Below, one piece after another: positions 37,226 through 46,614 of a DNA stretch of 58,828 bases (its first letter is position 1; each line of letters begins with the position of its first letter). The DNA lies in assembly GCF_007556705.1 (NCBI RefSeq), contig NZ_VJOL01000009.1, forward strand, positions 1-58,828, read 5' to 3'. Both the position numbers and the translations under genes were made by a program. The DNA is from Tepidimonas thermarum. GTDB lineage: Bacteria; Pseudomonadota; Gammaproteobacteria; Burkholderiales; Burkholderiaceae_C. Under the pieces are notes generated by a model. It saw only the letters and a program-made list of their open reading frames with translations, searched no databases and had not been told where the DNA came from.

Positions 37226-38075
37226 CGCCGGTGGCCAACGCCACCCCGGCCAAGACGACGCTGCCGCCGCCCACCATCCACGGCGTGATGGCCTCATCCA
37301 ACAGCAGCGCGCCGTAGCCGATGGCGAAGACCGGGATCAAAAAGGTCACGGTCAGCGTGCGCGCGGGGCCAGCGGCTTCGATGAGGCGGAAGTACAGCAG
37401 GTACGCGAGTGCGGTGCACAGCACGCCCGCGGCCATCACGGCCAGCCAAGCATGCACGCCCGCAGGCTGCGCTGGCCACGTCCACAGGGTGGGCACGAGC
37501 AACCCCAGGGTCGCGCCAAACTGGCTGCCCGCCGCCGTCGCCATGGGGGGGATGCCCATCAGGTACTTTTTGGTGTAGCTGGCCGCCAGCGCGTAGCACA
37601 CCGCCGCCGCCAGGCAGGCCAACACCGCCCAGCCCGTGCCCCCCGGGGTGAAGCGCGCCTGCTTCCACGACAGCAGCGAGACCCCGACGAACCCCAGCAC
37701 CAGCCCAAGCGCGCGCCAGCGCGCCGGGCGTTCCCCCAGCCACAGCCAGGCCACCAGCGCGCCAAACAGCGGCACCGTGGCGTTGAGGATGGCCGTCAGC
37801 CCGGTGCTGATCGACAGCAGCGCGTAGGCAAACAGCCCAAACGGAATGCCGGAATTGATCAGCCCCACGAACAAAATGCGCCGCGCATGGGCGCGCAAGG
37901 CCTGCCAGTGACCACTGAGCACCACCACCGGCAGCAGCACCGCGCCGGCAATGGCCACGCGCAGACCCGCGGTGGCCACCGGCCCGAAGGCGCGCGCCGC
38001 TTCGCGCATGAACAGAAACGACGAGCCCCACAGGGCGGCGAGCAGCAAAAATTCGGCAACGAGTTTGGGTGGCAT
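37173..38075 (-). CDS. EamA (DMT) family transporter
   Basis: Inner-membrane protein of 300 aa with about ten predicted membrane helices in two EamA repeats. The first begins AEFLLLAALWGSSFLFMREAARAFGP and ends with LWLGERP. The second runs from GWAVLACLAAAVCYALAASYTKKYL to GYGALLLDEAITPWMVGGG. Substrates of such exporters (amino acids, metabolites) cannot be predicted. The last ~15 residues (DPRRWGSKRRSAALP) are encoded antisense to ihfA and look like read-through past a rearrangement point rather than a conserved tail. Confidence 0.88.
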   Translation of the reverse strand: MPPKLVAEFLLLAALWGSSFLFMREAARAFGPVATAGLRVAIAGAVLLPVVVLSGHWQALRAHARRILFVGLINSGIPFGLFAYALLSISTGLTAILNATVPLFGALVAWLWLGERPARWRALGLVLGFVGVSLLSWKQARFTPGGTGWAVLACLAAAVCYALAASYTKKYLMGIPPMATAAGSQFGATLGLLVPTLWTWPAQPAGVHAWLAVMAAGVLCTALAYLLYFRLIEAAGPARTLTVTFLIPVFAIGYGALLLDEAITPWMVGGGSVVLAGVALATGVIDPRRWGSKRRSAALP

Positions 38076-38156
38076 GACGGCACACGGGTAAAGCCGGACA
38101 TCATAAGCCCGCCTACAATCGGCGCACTGTCACGCACGACTCGTCCTGTGAATCCC

Positions 38157-39563
38157 ATGGTTGATTCCCCCGCGCGCCTGCGCCCGCCGCCCGCCCACGC
38201 GTTCAAGGCCTACGACATCCGCGGCACCGTCCCCGACACCATCGATCCCGGCTTTGCCCATGCGCTGGGTCGCGCCTTTGGCGCGCGTGCGCGCGCGTTG
38301 GGCGAACCCACCGTCGCCGTCGGCCGTGACGGTCGCCTCAGCAGCCCGGCGCTGGCCCAGGCGCTCATCGAGGGGCTGGCCGACAGCGGGGTGGACGTGC
38401 TCGACCTCGGCATGGTCACCACGCCGATGCTGTACTTTGCCGCAGCCACCCACTGTCGCAGTGGCATCCAGGTCACGGGCAGCCACAACCCGAAGCACCA
38501 CAATGGCTTCAAGATGGTGCTGGCGGGTCGCGCCATCTACGGCGACGACATCCAGGCCTTGCGCGCCGCCATGGCCGCCGATGCCGCGCCCGCAACCACG
38601 CGCGGCCGCGTGCGACGCCTGGACATCCTGCCCGAATACATGGCCCGCATCACCGGGGATGTGCGGCTGGCGCGCCCGCTCAAGCTCGTCATCGACTGCG
38701 GCAACGGCGTCACCGGGGCGTCGGCGCCCGCGCTGTTTCGCGCCCTCGGGTGCGAGGTCACGGTGCTCTACGGCGAGGTGGACGGCGAGTTCCCTCACCA
38801 CCATCCCGACCCGTCCAAGCCGGAAAACCTGCGCGACCTGATGGCGGCGCTGCAGCGCACCGGTGCCGACCTCGGTTTTGCCTTCGACGGCGATGGCGAC
38901 CGCCTAGGTGTGGTCACGCCCAGTGGCCAGAACATCTTTCCCGACCGCCAAATGATGCTGTTTGCCGCCGACGTGCTCGCGCGCGTGCCGGGCGGCACCA
39001 TCGTGTACGACGTCAAATGCAGCCAGCGCCTGGCACCGGCCATCCGCGCCGCGGGTGGTGTGCCGCTGATGCACCGCACCGGACACTCGCTGATCAAGGC
39101 CAAAATGCGCGAGGTCGGCGCGCCGCTGGGTGGCGAAATGAGCGGGCACATCTTCTTTCAGGAGCGCTGGTACGGCTTTGACGACGGCAGCTACGCCGGC
39201 GCGCGCCTGCTGGAGATCCTGAGCCGCTATGACAACCCCGGCGCGGTGCTGGATGGGCTGCCGACCAGCCACGCCACGCCCGAACTCAACGTTGCATGCG
39301 CCGAGGGCGAACCGCACCGCCTGGTGGCCGAGCTGCAACGGCAGGCACGCTTCGATCCCCCGGCTGACGTCAGCACGGTCGACGGTCTGCGCGTGGATTG
39401 GCCGGACGGCTTCGGGCTGATACGCGCCTCCAACACCACGCCGGTGCTGGTGCTGCGGTTCGAAGGCCAGACGCCCGAGGCGCTGGCACGCATCGAAGCC
39501 CAAATGCTGGGCTGGCTGCGCCGCGTCAAGCCGGATGCGGTGGTGGGCGACGCCGCCCATTGA
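38157..39563 (+). CDS. Phosphomannomutase/phosphoglucomutase (AlgC type)
   Basis: Alpha-D-phosphohexomutase, 468 aa. FKAYDIRGTVPD at the N-terminus, the phosphoserine loop TGSHNPKHHNGFK, the metal loop FAFDGDGDRLGVV, sugar-binding GGEMSGHIFF and the C-terminal phosphate-binding RASNTTPVLVLRFEG are all in place. It would supply mannose-1-phosphate or glucose-1-phosphate for the surface polysaccharide genes that follow. TACAAT at 38114-38119 is a likely -10. The ATG 38157 is the first start at the conserved N-terminus; longer frames upstream run through the EamA gene. Confidence 0.93.
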   Translation: MVDSPARLRPPPAHAFKAYDIRGTVPDTIDPGFAHALGRAFGARARALGEPTVAVGRDGRLSSPALAQALIEGLADSGVDVLDLGMVTTPMLYFAAATHCRSGIQVTGSHNPKHHNGFKMVLAGRAIYGDDIQALRAAMAADAAPATTRGRVRRLDILPEYMARITGDVRLARPLKLVIDCGNGVTGASAPALFRALGCEVTVLYGEVDGEFPHHHPDPSKPENLRDLMAALQRTGADLGFAFDGDGDRLGVVTPSGQNIFPDRQMMLFAADVLARVPGGTIVYDVKCSQRLAPAIRAAGGVPLMHRTGHSLIKAKMREVGAPLGGEMSGHIFFQERWYGFDDGSYAGARLLEILSRYDNPGAVLDGLPTSHATPELNVACAEGEPHRLVAELQRQARFDPPADVSTVDGLRVDWPDGFGLIRASNTTPVLVLRFEGQTPEALARIEAQMLGWLRRVKPDAVVGDAAH

Positions 39564-39594
39564 CCGGCGCGTATTGCGCACTCGGGACTGTGTC

Positions 39595-40680
39595 GTGACC
39601 GCCGCTGCCATCGCCCCCGACCCCGACCCGGAAGTGATCGTCTTCAACCTGAAGCGGCGCTACACCGGTGTGTCGGCCACCGTCAACGCCTTGGTCCCGA
39701 TCCAGGCGCGCCAGTGGCGGCTGGCCTACTGCGGCACCTCGCTGCCGCATGGCATGCCGGGCATGACGCTGCGGCAGGTCATCGCGCTGTCGCGCCGCCC
39801 GCCAGCGGGGCGGCCGTTTCGCATCTGGCACGTGCGGCGCGACCATGAGATGGCCGCGGGCCTGTGGGCGCGCGACGTGCTGCGGCTGCCGATTCGGCTC
39901 GTTTTTACGTCGGCGGCGCAACACCGGCATGGCTGGTTTCCGCGCTGGTTGATCAGCCGCATGGACGCGGTGATCGCCACCACCCCGAAAGCGGCCAGCT
40001 TCGTGCCCAACACCACGGCGGTGGTGCCGCATGGCATTGACCTGACGCGCTTTGTGCCACCGCCGGACAAGCTGATGGCGTGGCGCGACAGCGGTTTGCC
40101 GGGGCGCTACGGCATAGGTGTGTTCGGACGCGTGCGGCCCGACAAGGGCACGGACGTCTTTGTCGAGGCGATGATCGCCGCGCTGCCGCATCTGCCGGAG
40201 GTGACCGCCGTGATCGCCGGCCGGGCCATGCCGCAGCACGAGGCCTACCAACGCGAGCTGCAAGCGCGCATCGATGCCGCCGGACTGCACGAGCGGATCC
40301 GTTTTCTGGGCGAGGTGCCGGCGGCCGAGGTGCACCGCTGGTACCAGCGCTGCCTGGTCTGCGTCGCGTGCCCGCGCTACGAGCCCTTTGGCCTGACGCC
40401 GTTCGAGGCCGCGGCCGCAGGCTGTGCGCTGGTGTGTTCACGCACGGGCGCGTTTGAGGCGCTGGTGCAGCCTGGCGTCAACGGGGAGCTGGTCGACACC
40501 GGGGACGCCGCGGGGCTGGCCCAGGCCGTCCGCCGCGTGCTGACCGACCCGTTGGCGGCGCAACGCATGGGCCAAGCGGCCCGTGCGCGCGTGGCAGAGC
40601 ATTTTTCGCTGGAGCGCGAGGCGGCAGGAATTGGGGCAGTCTACGAGCGCTTGTGGGCGGCGTCCCCGTCTGGCACATGA
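39595..40680 (+). CDS. Family 4 glycosyltransferase, LpsB-like (lipopolysaccharide core)
   Basis: 361 aa, GT-B fold. The N-terminal VIVFNLKRRYTGVSATVNALVPIQ is like LpsB-type core mannosyltransferases. The C-terminal nucleotide-sugar half has GVFGRVRPDKGTDVF and the EPFGLTPFEAAAAGCALV E-x7-E motif. The likely acceptor is the lipopolysaccharide core, since waaA is close by. The start is uncertain: GTG 39595 fits related proteins, while ATG 39535 would overlap the preceding gene by 29 bases. The 3' end overlaps the next gene, on the other strand, by 40 bases. Confidence 0.83.
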   Translation: MTAAAIAPDPDPEVIVFNLKRRYTGVSATVNALVPIQARQWRLAYCGTSLPHGMPGMTLRQVIALSRRPPAGRPFRIWHVRRDHEMAAGLWARDVLRLPIRLVFTSAAQHRHGWFPRWLISRMDAVIATTPKAASFVPNTTAVVPHGIDLTRFVPPPDKLMAWRDSGLPGRYGIGVFGRVRPDKGTDVFVEAMIAALPHLPEVTAVIAGRAMPQHEAYQRELQARIDAAGLHERIRFLGEVPAAEVHRWYQRCLVCVACPRYEPFGLTPFEAAAAGCALVCSRTGAFEALVQPGVNGELVDTGDAAGLAQAVRRVLTDPLAAQRMGQAARARVAEHFSLEREAAGIGAVYERLWAASPSGT

Positions 40681-41501
40681 GACGCATCACCGGCACCGTC
40701 ATGCCAATGGTCGGCCACCCACGCGGCGGGGCGGTTGTAATGGCGCAAATGGCGCAACAACCCCGCTTCGCGCTCGCCGCGCAAACCGGCCCGGATGTGG
40801 GCCAGCGGGGGCAATGCGGGTGCCGCCGCGTGCCAGCGCCCGGCGATGGCATCGGGCGGGTTGAGGGGACCGGGGAAGATCACCACACGGGCCTGGCGCG
40901 GCAAACGCGGGGCAAGCCAGTAGTTCAGCGGAAAAGGGGGGATGCAGTGCATTTTGAAATGGGCCACCCACCCCCGGGGCCAGAACCGCACACCGCCCGG
41001 GGCGTGGCGGGTGACAAAGCGCTGCTCGAACCGGTAGCGATCGGCAATGCCTTGTGGATCCTGCAAAAAACGCTCGCGCAAAGGGGCGAGCTTGCCCACC
41101 GGGTAGCGAAAGATCGAGGTTTGGCCCAAGCGCTCAAACGGCGTGTTCGGATTGCGTGCCAGAATGACGTCATTCGGATCGCCATACGTAAAAAACGCGT
41201 CCATCGAGCCGACCACGACGACGTCCAGGTCCAAAAACAGCACGGGGCCGCGCAGCCCCGGCAACTCGCGGTGCCACAGCCGCGACTTGCCCCAAATGCC
41301 GTAGGTGTTGCGCGGCAGTTCGCAGCCCAGCTCGGGCAGGGGCAGACACGTCACCTCGGGCCGGATGTGCCCGGGGTCATCGGTCAGGCAGTAGAAGCGA
41401 AACGGTGGCGTCGTGTGGCGGGCCACCATGGCGTAGAGCCGATTGACGTATTCGGGTCCATACTTGGTGCCCCAGCGGATGGTCAAAAATTGTTTGTCCA
41501 T
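40641..41501 (-). CDS. Putative glycosyltransferase (GT-A/GT8-like)
   Basis: 286 aa. It begins MDKQFLTIRWGTKYGPEYVNRLYAMV and has the Asp-rich FLDLDVVVVGSMD, which resembles the DxD metal/nucleotide-sugar site of retaining GT-A enzymes, and then HCIPPFPLNYWLAP. No signal peptide. The only gene of the polysaccharide group on the minus strand. ATG 41501 is chosen because upstream codons are unconserved. The sugar and acceptor are unknown. Confidence 0.75.
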   Translation of the reverse strand: MDKQFLTIRWGTKYGPEYVNRLYAMVARHTTPPFRFYCLTDDPGHIRPEVTCLPLPELGCELPRNTYGIWGKSRLWHRELPGLRGPVLFLDLDVVVVGSMDAFFTYGDPNDVILARNPNTPFERLGQTSIFRYPVGKLAPLRERFLQDPQGIADRYRFEQRFVTRHAPGGVRFWPRGWVAHFKMHCIPPFPLNYWLAPRLPRQARVVIFPGPLNPPDAIAGRWHAAAPALPPLAHIRAGLRGEREAGLLRHLRHYNRPAAWVADHWHDGAGDASHVPDGDAAHKRS

Positions 41502-41589
41502 GGGATGATCGAAACGGGCTCCGGCAACGACCCGAGCCGGGAGTGTACCCATGTCGCGCGGCGATGCCGTGGTGTGTGAGGGCGCCAGC

Positions 41590-42699
41590 ATGAACGGGCA
41601 TGGGCAGCAACCGTTGCGTGTGCTCATGGTGGTGCACAGCCGTCAACTGGGCGGGGCGGAACGCCACGCCCTGGCGTTGTTGCTGGCGCTGCGCCGGCGC
41701 GGTTGCGACGTGTCCCTGGCGGCCCCCGCGCAAGGGTGGCTGGCGCAGGCAGCTGGCGCAGCGGGTATCCGCTGCCACGCCGTTGGCCTGCATGGCAAAT
41801 TCGATGCGTTGTCGGCGTGGCGCCTGTCGCGCCTCATGCGCGCGCAGCGGCCTGATGTGGTGCATGCGCACCTGACGCGCTCGACCCACTACGCAGACTG
41901 GGGCCGACGGTGGTCGGGGCTGGCTTGTGTCCTGGTGGCCACGGCCCATGCCACCCACGCGCAGCGGCATTTTGAGCGCGCCGATCGGGTGATCGCGGTG
42001 TCGGCAGCGGTCGCGGGCGCGCTGCGGGCACGCGGCCTGGGGCCCGAGCGCATCGACACCGTGTTGCATGGCATGGCCGATCCTGGGGAGGGACCGGATG
42101 GTGCTGCCGCACCCACGGCACCGGGCGCCGCGGTGCGGCTGGGCATGCTGGCACGCTTCATCCCGGACAAGGGGCATGACACCGCCCTGCGCGTGCTGGC
42201 CGAGGTCCGCGCACGCACCGCGACCCCTGTTCAACTGCACCTGGCGGGTGATGCGCAAACACCCTGGGGGCAGCAGATGAAGCAACTGGCGCACCGGCTG
42301 GGGGTGGAGGATGCGCTGGTTTGGCACGGTCAGACCGACCGGCCCATGGAATTTCTGCGTTCCCTGGACGTGGTGCTGGTGCCGTCACGGCGTGAAGCGC
42401 TGGGACTGACGGCGGTGGAGGCGCTCGCGGTCGGGCGTCCGGTGTTGGCCTCGAATCTGGGGGGCTTGCCGGAAGTGGTGACCGATGGCGAGGTGGGCCG
42501 CCTGTTGCCGGTGGATGATGTGTCAGCCTGGGCGCAGGCCTTGTTGTCGTTGATCGACGACCCGCAGCGCCGTTTGGCTTGGGGGAGGGCGGCGCGCACG
42601 CGATTCAAGCGCCAGTTCGACCTCGAGCGCATGGTCGAACAAACCCTGGCGGTGTACCGCCGCGCGCAACGTGCCCGGGGCGTCGACGGGAGGACATAA
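41590..42699 (+). CDS. Family 4 glycosyltransferase
   Basis: 369 aa, GT-B fold. N-terminal MVVHSRQLGGAERHALALLLAL with the GGAE acceptor loop; C-terminal LARFIPDKGHD and SRREALGLTAVEALAVGRPVLASNLGGLPE (E-x7-E motif). Probably adds a sugar to the core or O-chain. ATG 41590 has GAGGG upstream; in-frame 41551 is an alternative. It is followed after 3 bases by the deacetylase gene, so these two and waaA form an operon. Confidence 0.85.
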   Translation: MNGHGQQPLRVLMVVHSRQLGGAERHALALLLALRRRGCDVSLAAPAQGWLAQAAGAAGIRCHAVGLHGKFDALSAWRLSRLMRAQRPDVVHAHLTRSTHYADWGRRWSGLACVLVATAHATHAQRHFERADRVIAVSAAVAGALRARGLGPERIDTVLHGMADPGEGPDGAAAPTAPGAAVRLGMLARFIPDKGHDTALRVLAEVRARTATPVQLHLAGDAQTPWGQQMKQLAHRLGVEDALVWHGQTDRPMEFLRSLDVVLVPSRREALGLTAVEALAVGRPVLASNLGGLPEVVTDGEVGRLLPVDDVSAWAQALLSLIDDPQRRLAWGRAARTRFKRQFDLERMVEQTLAVYRRAQRARGVDGRT

Positions 42700-42702
42700 G
42701 GC

Positions 42703-43485
42703 ATGACGATGGCCAAAACGCGGGCGGCGCATGGCTTTGACATTCTGATGTACCACCAGGTGGGGGAGTTCGAACCGATGCGCGAGCACCGCGCGACCTA
42801 CTGCCACGTGGCGCGCTTTCGGGCGCAAATGGCCTGGTTGGCGCGTTGGGGCTATCGGGTGTGTTCGCTGGCCGATGCCTGCGCCCGCTGGAGCACGGGC
42901 CAGCTCGACCGCCGCACCGTGGTATTGACGTTCGACGACGGCTACGAAAATTTCTACCAGTACGCTTGGCCGATCTTGCAGCAACACGGTTGGACGGCCA
43001 CGGTCTATCTGATTGCCGGCTCGATTGGCGCAACGGCGCACTGGCTGGCACAAGCGGGCCACCCGGCGGCGCGCCTCATGGACTGGCCGCGCATTCGCGC
43101 GCTGCAGCGTGAAGGGGTGCATTTCGGTTCCCATGCGTGGCACCACCAACGCCTGGCCGGCCGCCCATGGGAGGCGCAGTGGCAGGAGTTGCGCGACAGT
43201 CGTCACGCCCTCGAGGATGGGTTGGGGGTGTCGGTACACGATGTTTGCTATCCCTACGGCAGCTACGACGCGACCACGCTCGCCGTGGCAGCGGAGACGG
43301 GTTATACGCGAGGGGTGACCTGCGTGCGGGCGCGCGTTGCGCCGGGGTGGGACCCGTTGGCACTGCCGCGCAAGGCGGTCTCGTACGGTGACAGCGCCCT
43401 GGGCATGGGGTGGAAGCTGGCCTTCAAAAATACCCCCAAGCACGAGGTGGTGATGCGGCCGGGATTTGGCGTGGAGGTGGCGTGA
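42703..43485 (+). CDS. Polysaccharide deacetylase family protein (NodB homology)
   Basis: 260 aa carbohydrate esterase 4 domain. ILMYHQV, then the metal/catalytic VVLTFDDGYENFYQYAWPIL (TFDDG), the H-x3-5-H pair in GSHAWHHQRL, and CYPYGSYD. No signal peptide is evident, so it may act on a lipid-linked or nucleotide-linked sugar inside the cell. It overlaps waaA as GTGA. Confidence 0.88.
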   Translation: MTMAKTRAAHGFDILMYHQVGEFEPMREHRATYCHVARFRAQMAWLARWGYRVCSLADACARWSTGQLDRRTVVLTFDDGYENFYQYAWPILQQHGWTATVYLIAGSIGATAHWLAQAGHPAARLMDWPRIRALQREGVHFGSHAWHHQRLAGRPWEAQWQELRDSRHALEDGLGVSVHDVCYPYGSYDATTLAVAAETGYTRGVTCVRARVAPGWDPLALPRKAVSYGDSALGMGWKLAFKNTPKHEVVMRPGFGVEVA

Positions 43486-44849
43486 CACATCCGGTATCAT
43501 CGGCGCCGCCCTGGCCCTACCGGCTGCTGAGTGCGCTGCTGGTGCCGCTGGTGTTGGGCCGGGTGCTGTGGCGTGCGCGACGCGAACCGGCGTACGGCCA
43601 ACGGTGGTGGCAGCGACTGGGGTATTACGGGCTAGACGTCCCGCCCCTGCAGGATGCCGTTTGGATCCACGCCGTCTCGCTGGGCGAGATGCGCGCGGCT
43701 GCGATCTTGCTGCAGGCCCTGCGCGCCCGGTGGCCGCAGGTGCGGGTGGTGCTCACCCACAGCACGGCCACCGGCTGGGAGGAGGGGCAGCGTTGGTGCC
43801 GCGAGGGCGACGTGCAGGTCTGGTTGCCTTGGGATTCGGCAGGCGCATGCCAGCGTTTTGTGCGCCGTTTTCGACCCCGTGTCGGGCTGCTGGTGGAAAC
43901 CGAGGTGTGGCCCAACCTGGTCCATGCTGCGCATGCCGCCGGGGTACCGCTGTGGCTGATCAACGCGCGTCTGAGCGAGCGCAGTCAGGCGCGCGCGCAG
44001 CGCTGGCCGGCGCTGGCCCGCCAGGCCTACGGCGGGCTGCATGCGGTGTGGGCGCAGACCGCTGCAGACGCCGCGCGGCTGCAACGGTTGGGCGCATCGG
44101 TGACCGGCGTCATGGGTAACCTCAAGTTCGACCTCGACCCCAGCGCGTCTTTGCTGGCGCGGGGGCGGGCCTGGCGCGCCCGGCTTGCCGATGACCGCCC
44201 GATCGCGGTGTTGGCCAGCAGTCGCGACGGGGAAGAGGAACTTTGGCTGCGTACCGTGACCGCCCAGGGGGCGGCCGCTGCGGTGCGGTGGCTCATCGTG
44301 CCCCGCCACCCGCAGCGCTTCGACGCTGTGGCGCGCATGTTGCAAGCGGCCGGCTGCACGGTGGCGCGGCGCAGCCACTGGCCTGCCACCGGTGACGCGC
44401 AGTCGTGGGCAGCGGTGCGGGCGGCGGATGTCTGGCTGGGCGATACGTTGGGCGAAATGCCCGCCTACTACGCGCTGGCCGACTGGGCGTTGATGGGCGG
44501 CAGCTTCTTGCCTTACGGCGGCCAAAACCTGATCGAGGCGATTGCCTGTGGCTGCCCGGTGATTCTGGGGCCGCACACCTTCAATTTTCAGGAGGCCACG
44601 CGGGCGGCTGTCGAGGCACAAGTCGCCGTCCAGGTCGACGGCATGGCCGCAGCGGTGCGCGAGGCACTGCGATGGCGGGACGACCCTGCCTGGCCCAGGG
44701 ATGCCCGCGCCCGGGCGCCGGCCTGGCTGGCGCAGCACCGCGGCGCTGCCCAGCGGTTGGTGCAGGCGCTGGAACCTTGGTTGTCCAGGCCGCCCCACGC
44801 CGCGGGCGGATCGTCAGGCGCCGTCAGCGCGCCTGCAACAGCGCGTTGA
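43482..44849 (+). CDS. waaA: 3-deoxy-D-manno-octulosonic acid transferase WaaA (KdtA)
   Basis: Adds Kdo from CMP-Kdo to lipid A at the inner membrane. 455 aa. N-terminal membrane-anchor segment with YRLLSALLVPLVLGRVLWRAR, the ExWPNL motif (VETEVWPNLV), LINARLSERS, GNLKFD and the C-terminal GGSFLPYGGQNLIEAIACGCPVILGPHTFNF donor-binding part. GTG 43482 overlaps the previous stop; GGAGG is just upstream. The 3' end overlaps tolC by 26 bases, tail to tail. Confidence 0.95.
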   Translation: MTHPVSSAPPWPYRLLSALLVPLVLGRVLWRARREPAYGQRWWQRLGYYGLDVPPLQDAVWIHAVSLGEMRAAAILLQALRARWPQVRVVLTHSTATGWEEGQRWCREGDVQVWLPWDSAGACQRFVRRFRPRVGLLVETEVWPNLVHAAHAAGVPLWLINARLSERSQARAQRWPALARQAYGGLHAVWAQTAADAARLQRLGASVTGVMGNLKFDLDPSASLLARGRAWRARLADDRPIAVLASSRDGEEELWLRTVTAQGAAAAVRWLIVPRHPQRFDAVARMLQAAGCTVARRSHWPATGDAQSWAAVRAADVWLGDTLGEMPAYYALADWALMGGSFLPYGGQNLIEAIACGCPVILGPHTFNFQEATRAAVEAQVAVQVDGMAAAVREALRWRDDPAWPRDARARAPAWLAQHRGAAQRLVQALEPWLSRPPHAAGGSSGAVSAPATAR

Positions 44850-46182
44850 TCGCCTGCACATCCTCGGGCTTGAGCACGCCGGCCGCCTGGCGCAGACGCA
44901 GGTTGCCGACCAGGACGTCGTAGCGTGCTTTGGCCAGTTGGGCCTTGGTCTGGTAGAGCTGGCTTTGGGCGTTGAGCACGTCGATGTTGATGCGCACGCC
45001 CACTTGGTAGCCGAGCTGGTTGGCTTCCAGCGCGCTTTGGCTGGAGGCTTCGGCGGCTTCGAGCGCGCGCACCTGGCCCAGGCCCGATTGCACGCCGAAG
45101 AACGCCGCGCGCGTGGCTTGGCTGACGGCGCGCAAAGCGCCTTCGACATCGTTGCGGGCCTTGTCCTCCAGGGCGACGGTTTCCTTGACGCGGTTGTCCA
45201 GCGCACCCCCGGTGTAGAGCGGCAGGTTGAACTGCACGCCGATGCTGGCGGTGTGGTTGCGCACGTAGCCGGGCACCGTGGCAACAGAGGAGGGCGCGCG
45301 GGCAAACTGATACTGCGCGACCGCGTCCAGGGTTGGCCCCTTGGCCGCTTCGGCCTTGCGCACTTCCAGCCGGGCGATGTCCAGTGCGGCTTGGGCCGCG
45401 CGCACGCTGGGGTGTTCGGCCACGGCGCGCTGCACCCAGGCCGACACGTCCGCAGGCGCCAGCGCCGGCAAGCTCACCGGGGTGGGCAGGCGCCAAGGCT
45501 GGGTGCCGCTCTTGCCCACCAGTTGGTCGAGCGCCAGCTTTTTGACGCGCAGGTCGTTTTCGGCGGCGATTTCCTGCGCCACGACGAGGTCAAAGCGCGC
45601 TTGCGCCTCGCGCGTGTCGGTGATCGTGGCCGTGCCCACTTCGAAGTTGCGCTGCGCCGCCGCCAGCTGCTCGCTGACCGCCGCTTTTTGCGCCCGTACG
45701 AAGGTCAGCGTGTCCTCCGCACCCAGCACGTCGAAGTAGGCTTGGGACAGCCGCACGATCAGGTCCTGCTCGGCGGCTTGCAACTGCGCCTCAGCGGCCT
45801 GCAGCGAGCGTTCGGCCTGCTCCACCTCCAGCCGGTTGCCCGGTCGGTACAGGGGGTGGCTGGCGGCGAGCTTGGCGGTCTGGTTGTTGAAGGTGTCGTC
45901 CAGCGCCGCCATCGAGCTGTCGCGCCGGTTGACGAACGCCTCGGCCGACAGGCCGACCGTGGGCAGCACCCGTGCGCGGGCCTGCTCGGCCTTGGCCCGG
46001 TTGGCCTCGTACTGGGCTTTGGCGGCCAGGTAGGTGGCATCGTAGGCCTGGGCCGCTTCCAACAGGGCCTGCAGGCTTTGCGCATGGGCGAGCGAGCCGG
46101 TCCCGGCCAGCACAGCGGCGGCAACGTGCCACAGGCGGGCCGGCAAACGGGCGGCGAGGCGGCGACGGGCGATGTTCGGCAT
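44824..46182 (-). CDS. tolC: TolC family outer-membrane efflux channel
   Basis: 452 aa. Signal peptide (ARLWHVAAAVLAGTGSLAHA), then two OEP repeats of long coiled-coil helices and beta strands, for example QSLQALLEAAQAYDATYLAAKAQYEANRAKAEQAR and GVQFNLPLYTGGALDNRV. Trimeric channel used by type I secretion and RND pumps. ATG 46182 is set by the signal peptide. Upstream on the same strand lie the rhodanese and pcm genes, a conserved neighbourhood. Confidence 0.93.
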   Translation of the reverse strand: MPNIARRRLAARLPARLWHVAAAVLAGTGSLAHAQSLQALLEAAQAYDATYLAAKAQYEANRAKAEQARARVLPTVGLSAEAFVNRRDSSMAALDDTFNNQTAKLAASHPLYRPGNRLEVEQAERSLQAAEAQLQAAEQDLIVRLSQAYFDVLGAEDTLTFVRAQKAAVSEQLAAAQRNFEVGTATITDTREAQARFDLVVAQEIAAENDLRVKKLALDQLVGKSGTQPWRLPTPVSLPALAPADVSAWVQRAVAEHPSVRAAQAALDIARLEVRKAEAAKGPTLDAVAQYQFARAPSSVATVPGYVRNHTASIGVQFNLPLYTGGALDNRVKETVALEDKARNDVEGALRAVSQATRAAFFGVQSGLGQVRALEAAEASSQSALEANQLGYQVGVRINIDVLNAQSQLYQTKAQLAKARYDVLVGNLRLRQAAGVLKPEDVQAINALLQAR

Positions 46183-46252
46183 GGCGTTCGTTCCCTGATG
46201 GTGTAATACAGGTGGGAGTATACGGGGAATCGCCCGCCCGTGCAGGCGGTGT

Positions 46253-46603
46253 TCAGTACTGGGGAATGGTCGGGTCCACTTCCGCGGCCCAGGCGTGGAT
46301 GCCACCGGCGATGTTGACCACATCGTCGTAGCCCTGCCGGTGCAGGAAATACGCCACTTGCGCGCTGCGGCCCCCGTGGTGGCACAGGCAGGCGATGGGC
46401 CGGTCTTTGGGCAACTCGGCCAAGCGCGCCGGGATGCTGGCCATGGGCATGTGCCGCAGCTCAAAGCCGTCGGGGCGCACGCTGGCGGTTTGCACCTCCC
46501 ACGGCTCGCGCACATCGAGCACGATGGGCTGGGCGTCGGGCGTTTGCACGCGGCACTGGCGCAACCAGTCGGTCAGCTGCGCGGGGCGGATGTGGGGCAC
46601 CAT
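46253..46603 (-). CDS. Rhodanese-like domain protein
   Basis: 116 aa single rhodanese domain, cytosolic. VLDVREPWEV and the active loop CLCHHGGRSAQVA with the catalytic Cys are present. It lies 11 bases after the pcm-like gene. The sulphur acceptor is unknown. Confidence 0.9.
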   Translation of the reverse strand: MVPHIRPAQLTDWLRQCRVQTPDAQPIVLDVREPWEVQTASVRPDGFELRHMPMASIPARLAELPKDRPIACLCHHGGRSAQVAYFLHRQGYDDVVNIAGGIHAWAAEVDPTIPQY

Positions 46604-46614
46604 GGGCGGCAGGC

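Noticed and set aside
38114-38119. Many TACAAT/TATGCT/TACCAT hexamers just before genes (10611, 24384, 38114 and others) as separate promoters
   Set aside because: Position fits a -10 but no matching -35 was found, so they are only mentioned with their genes.
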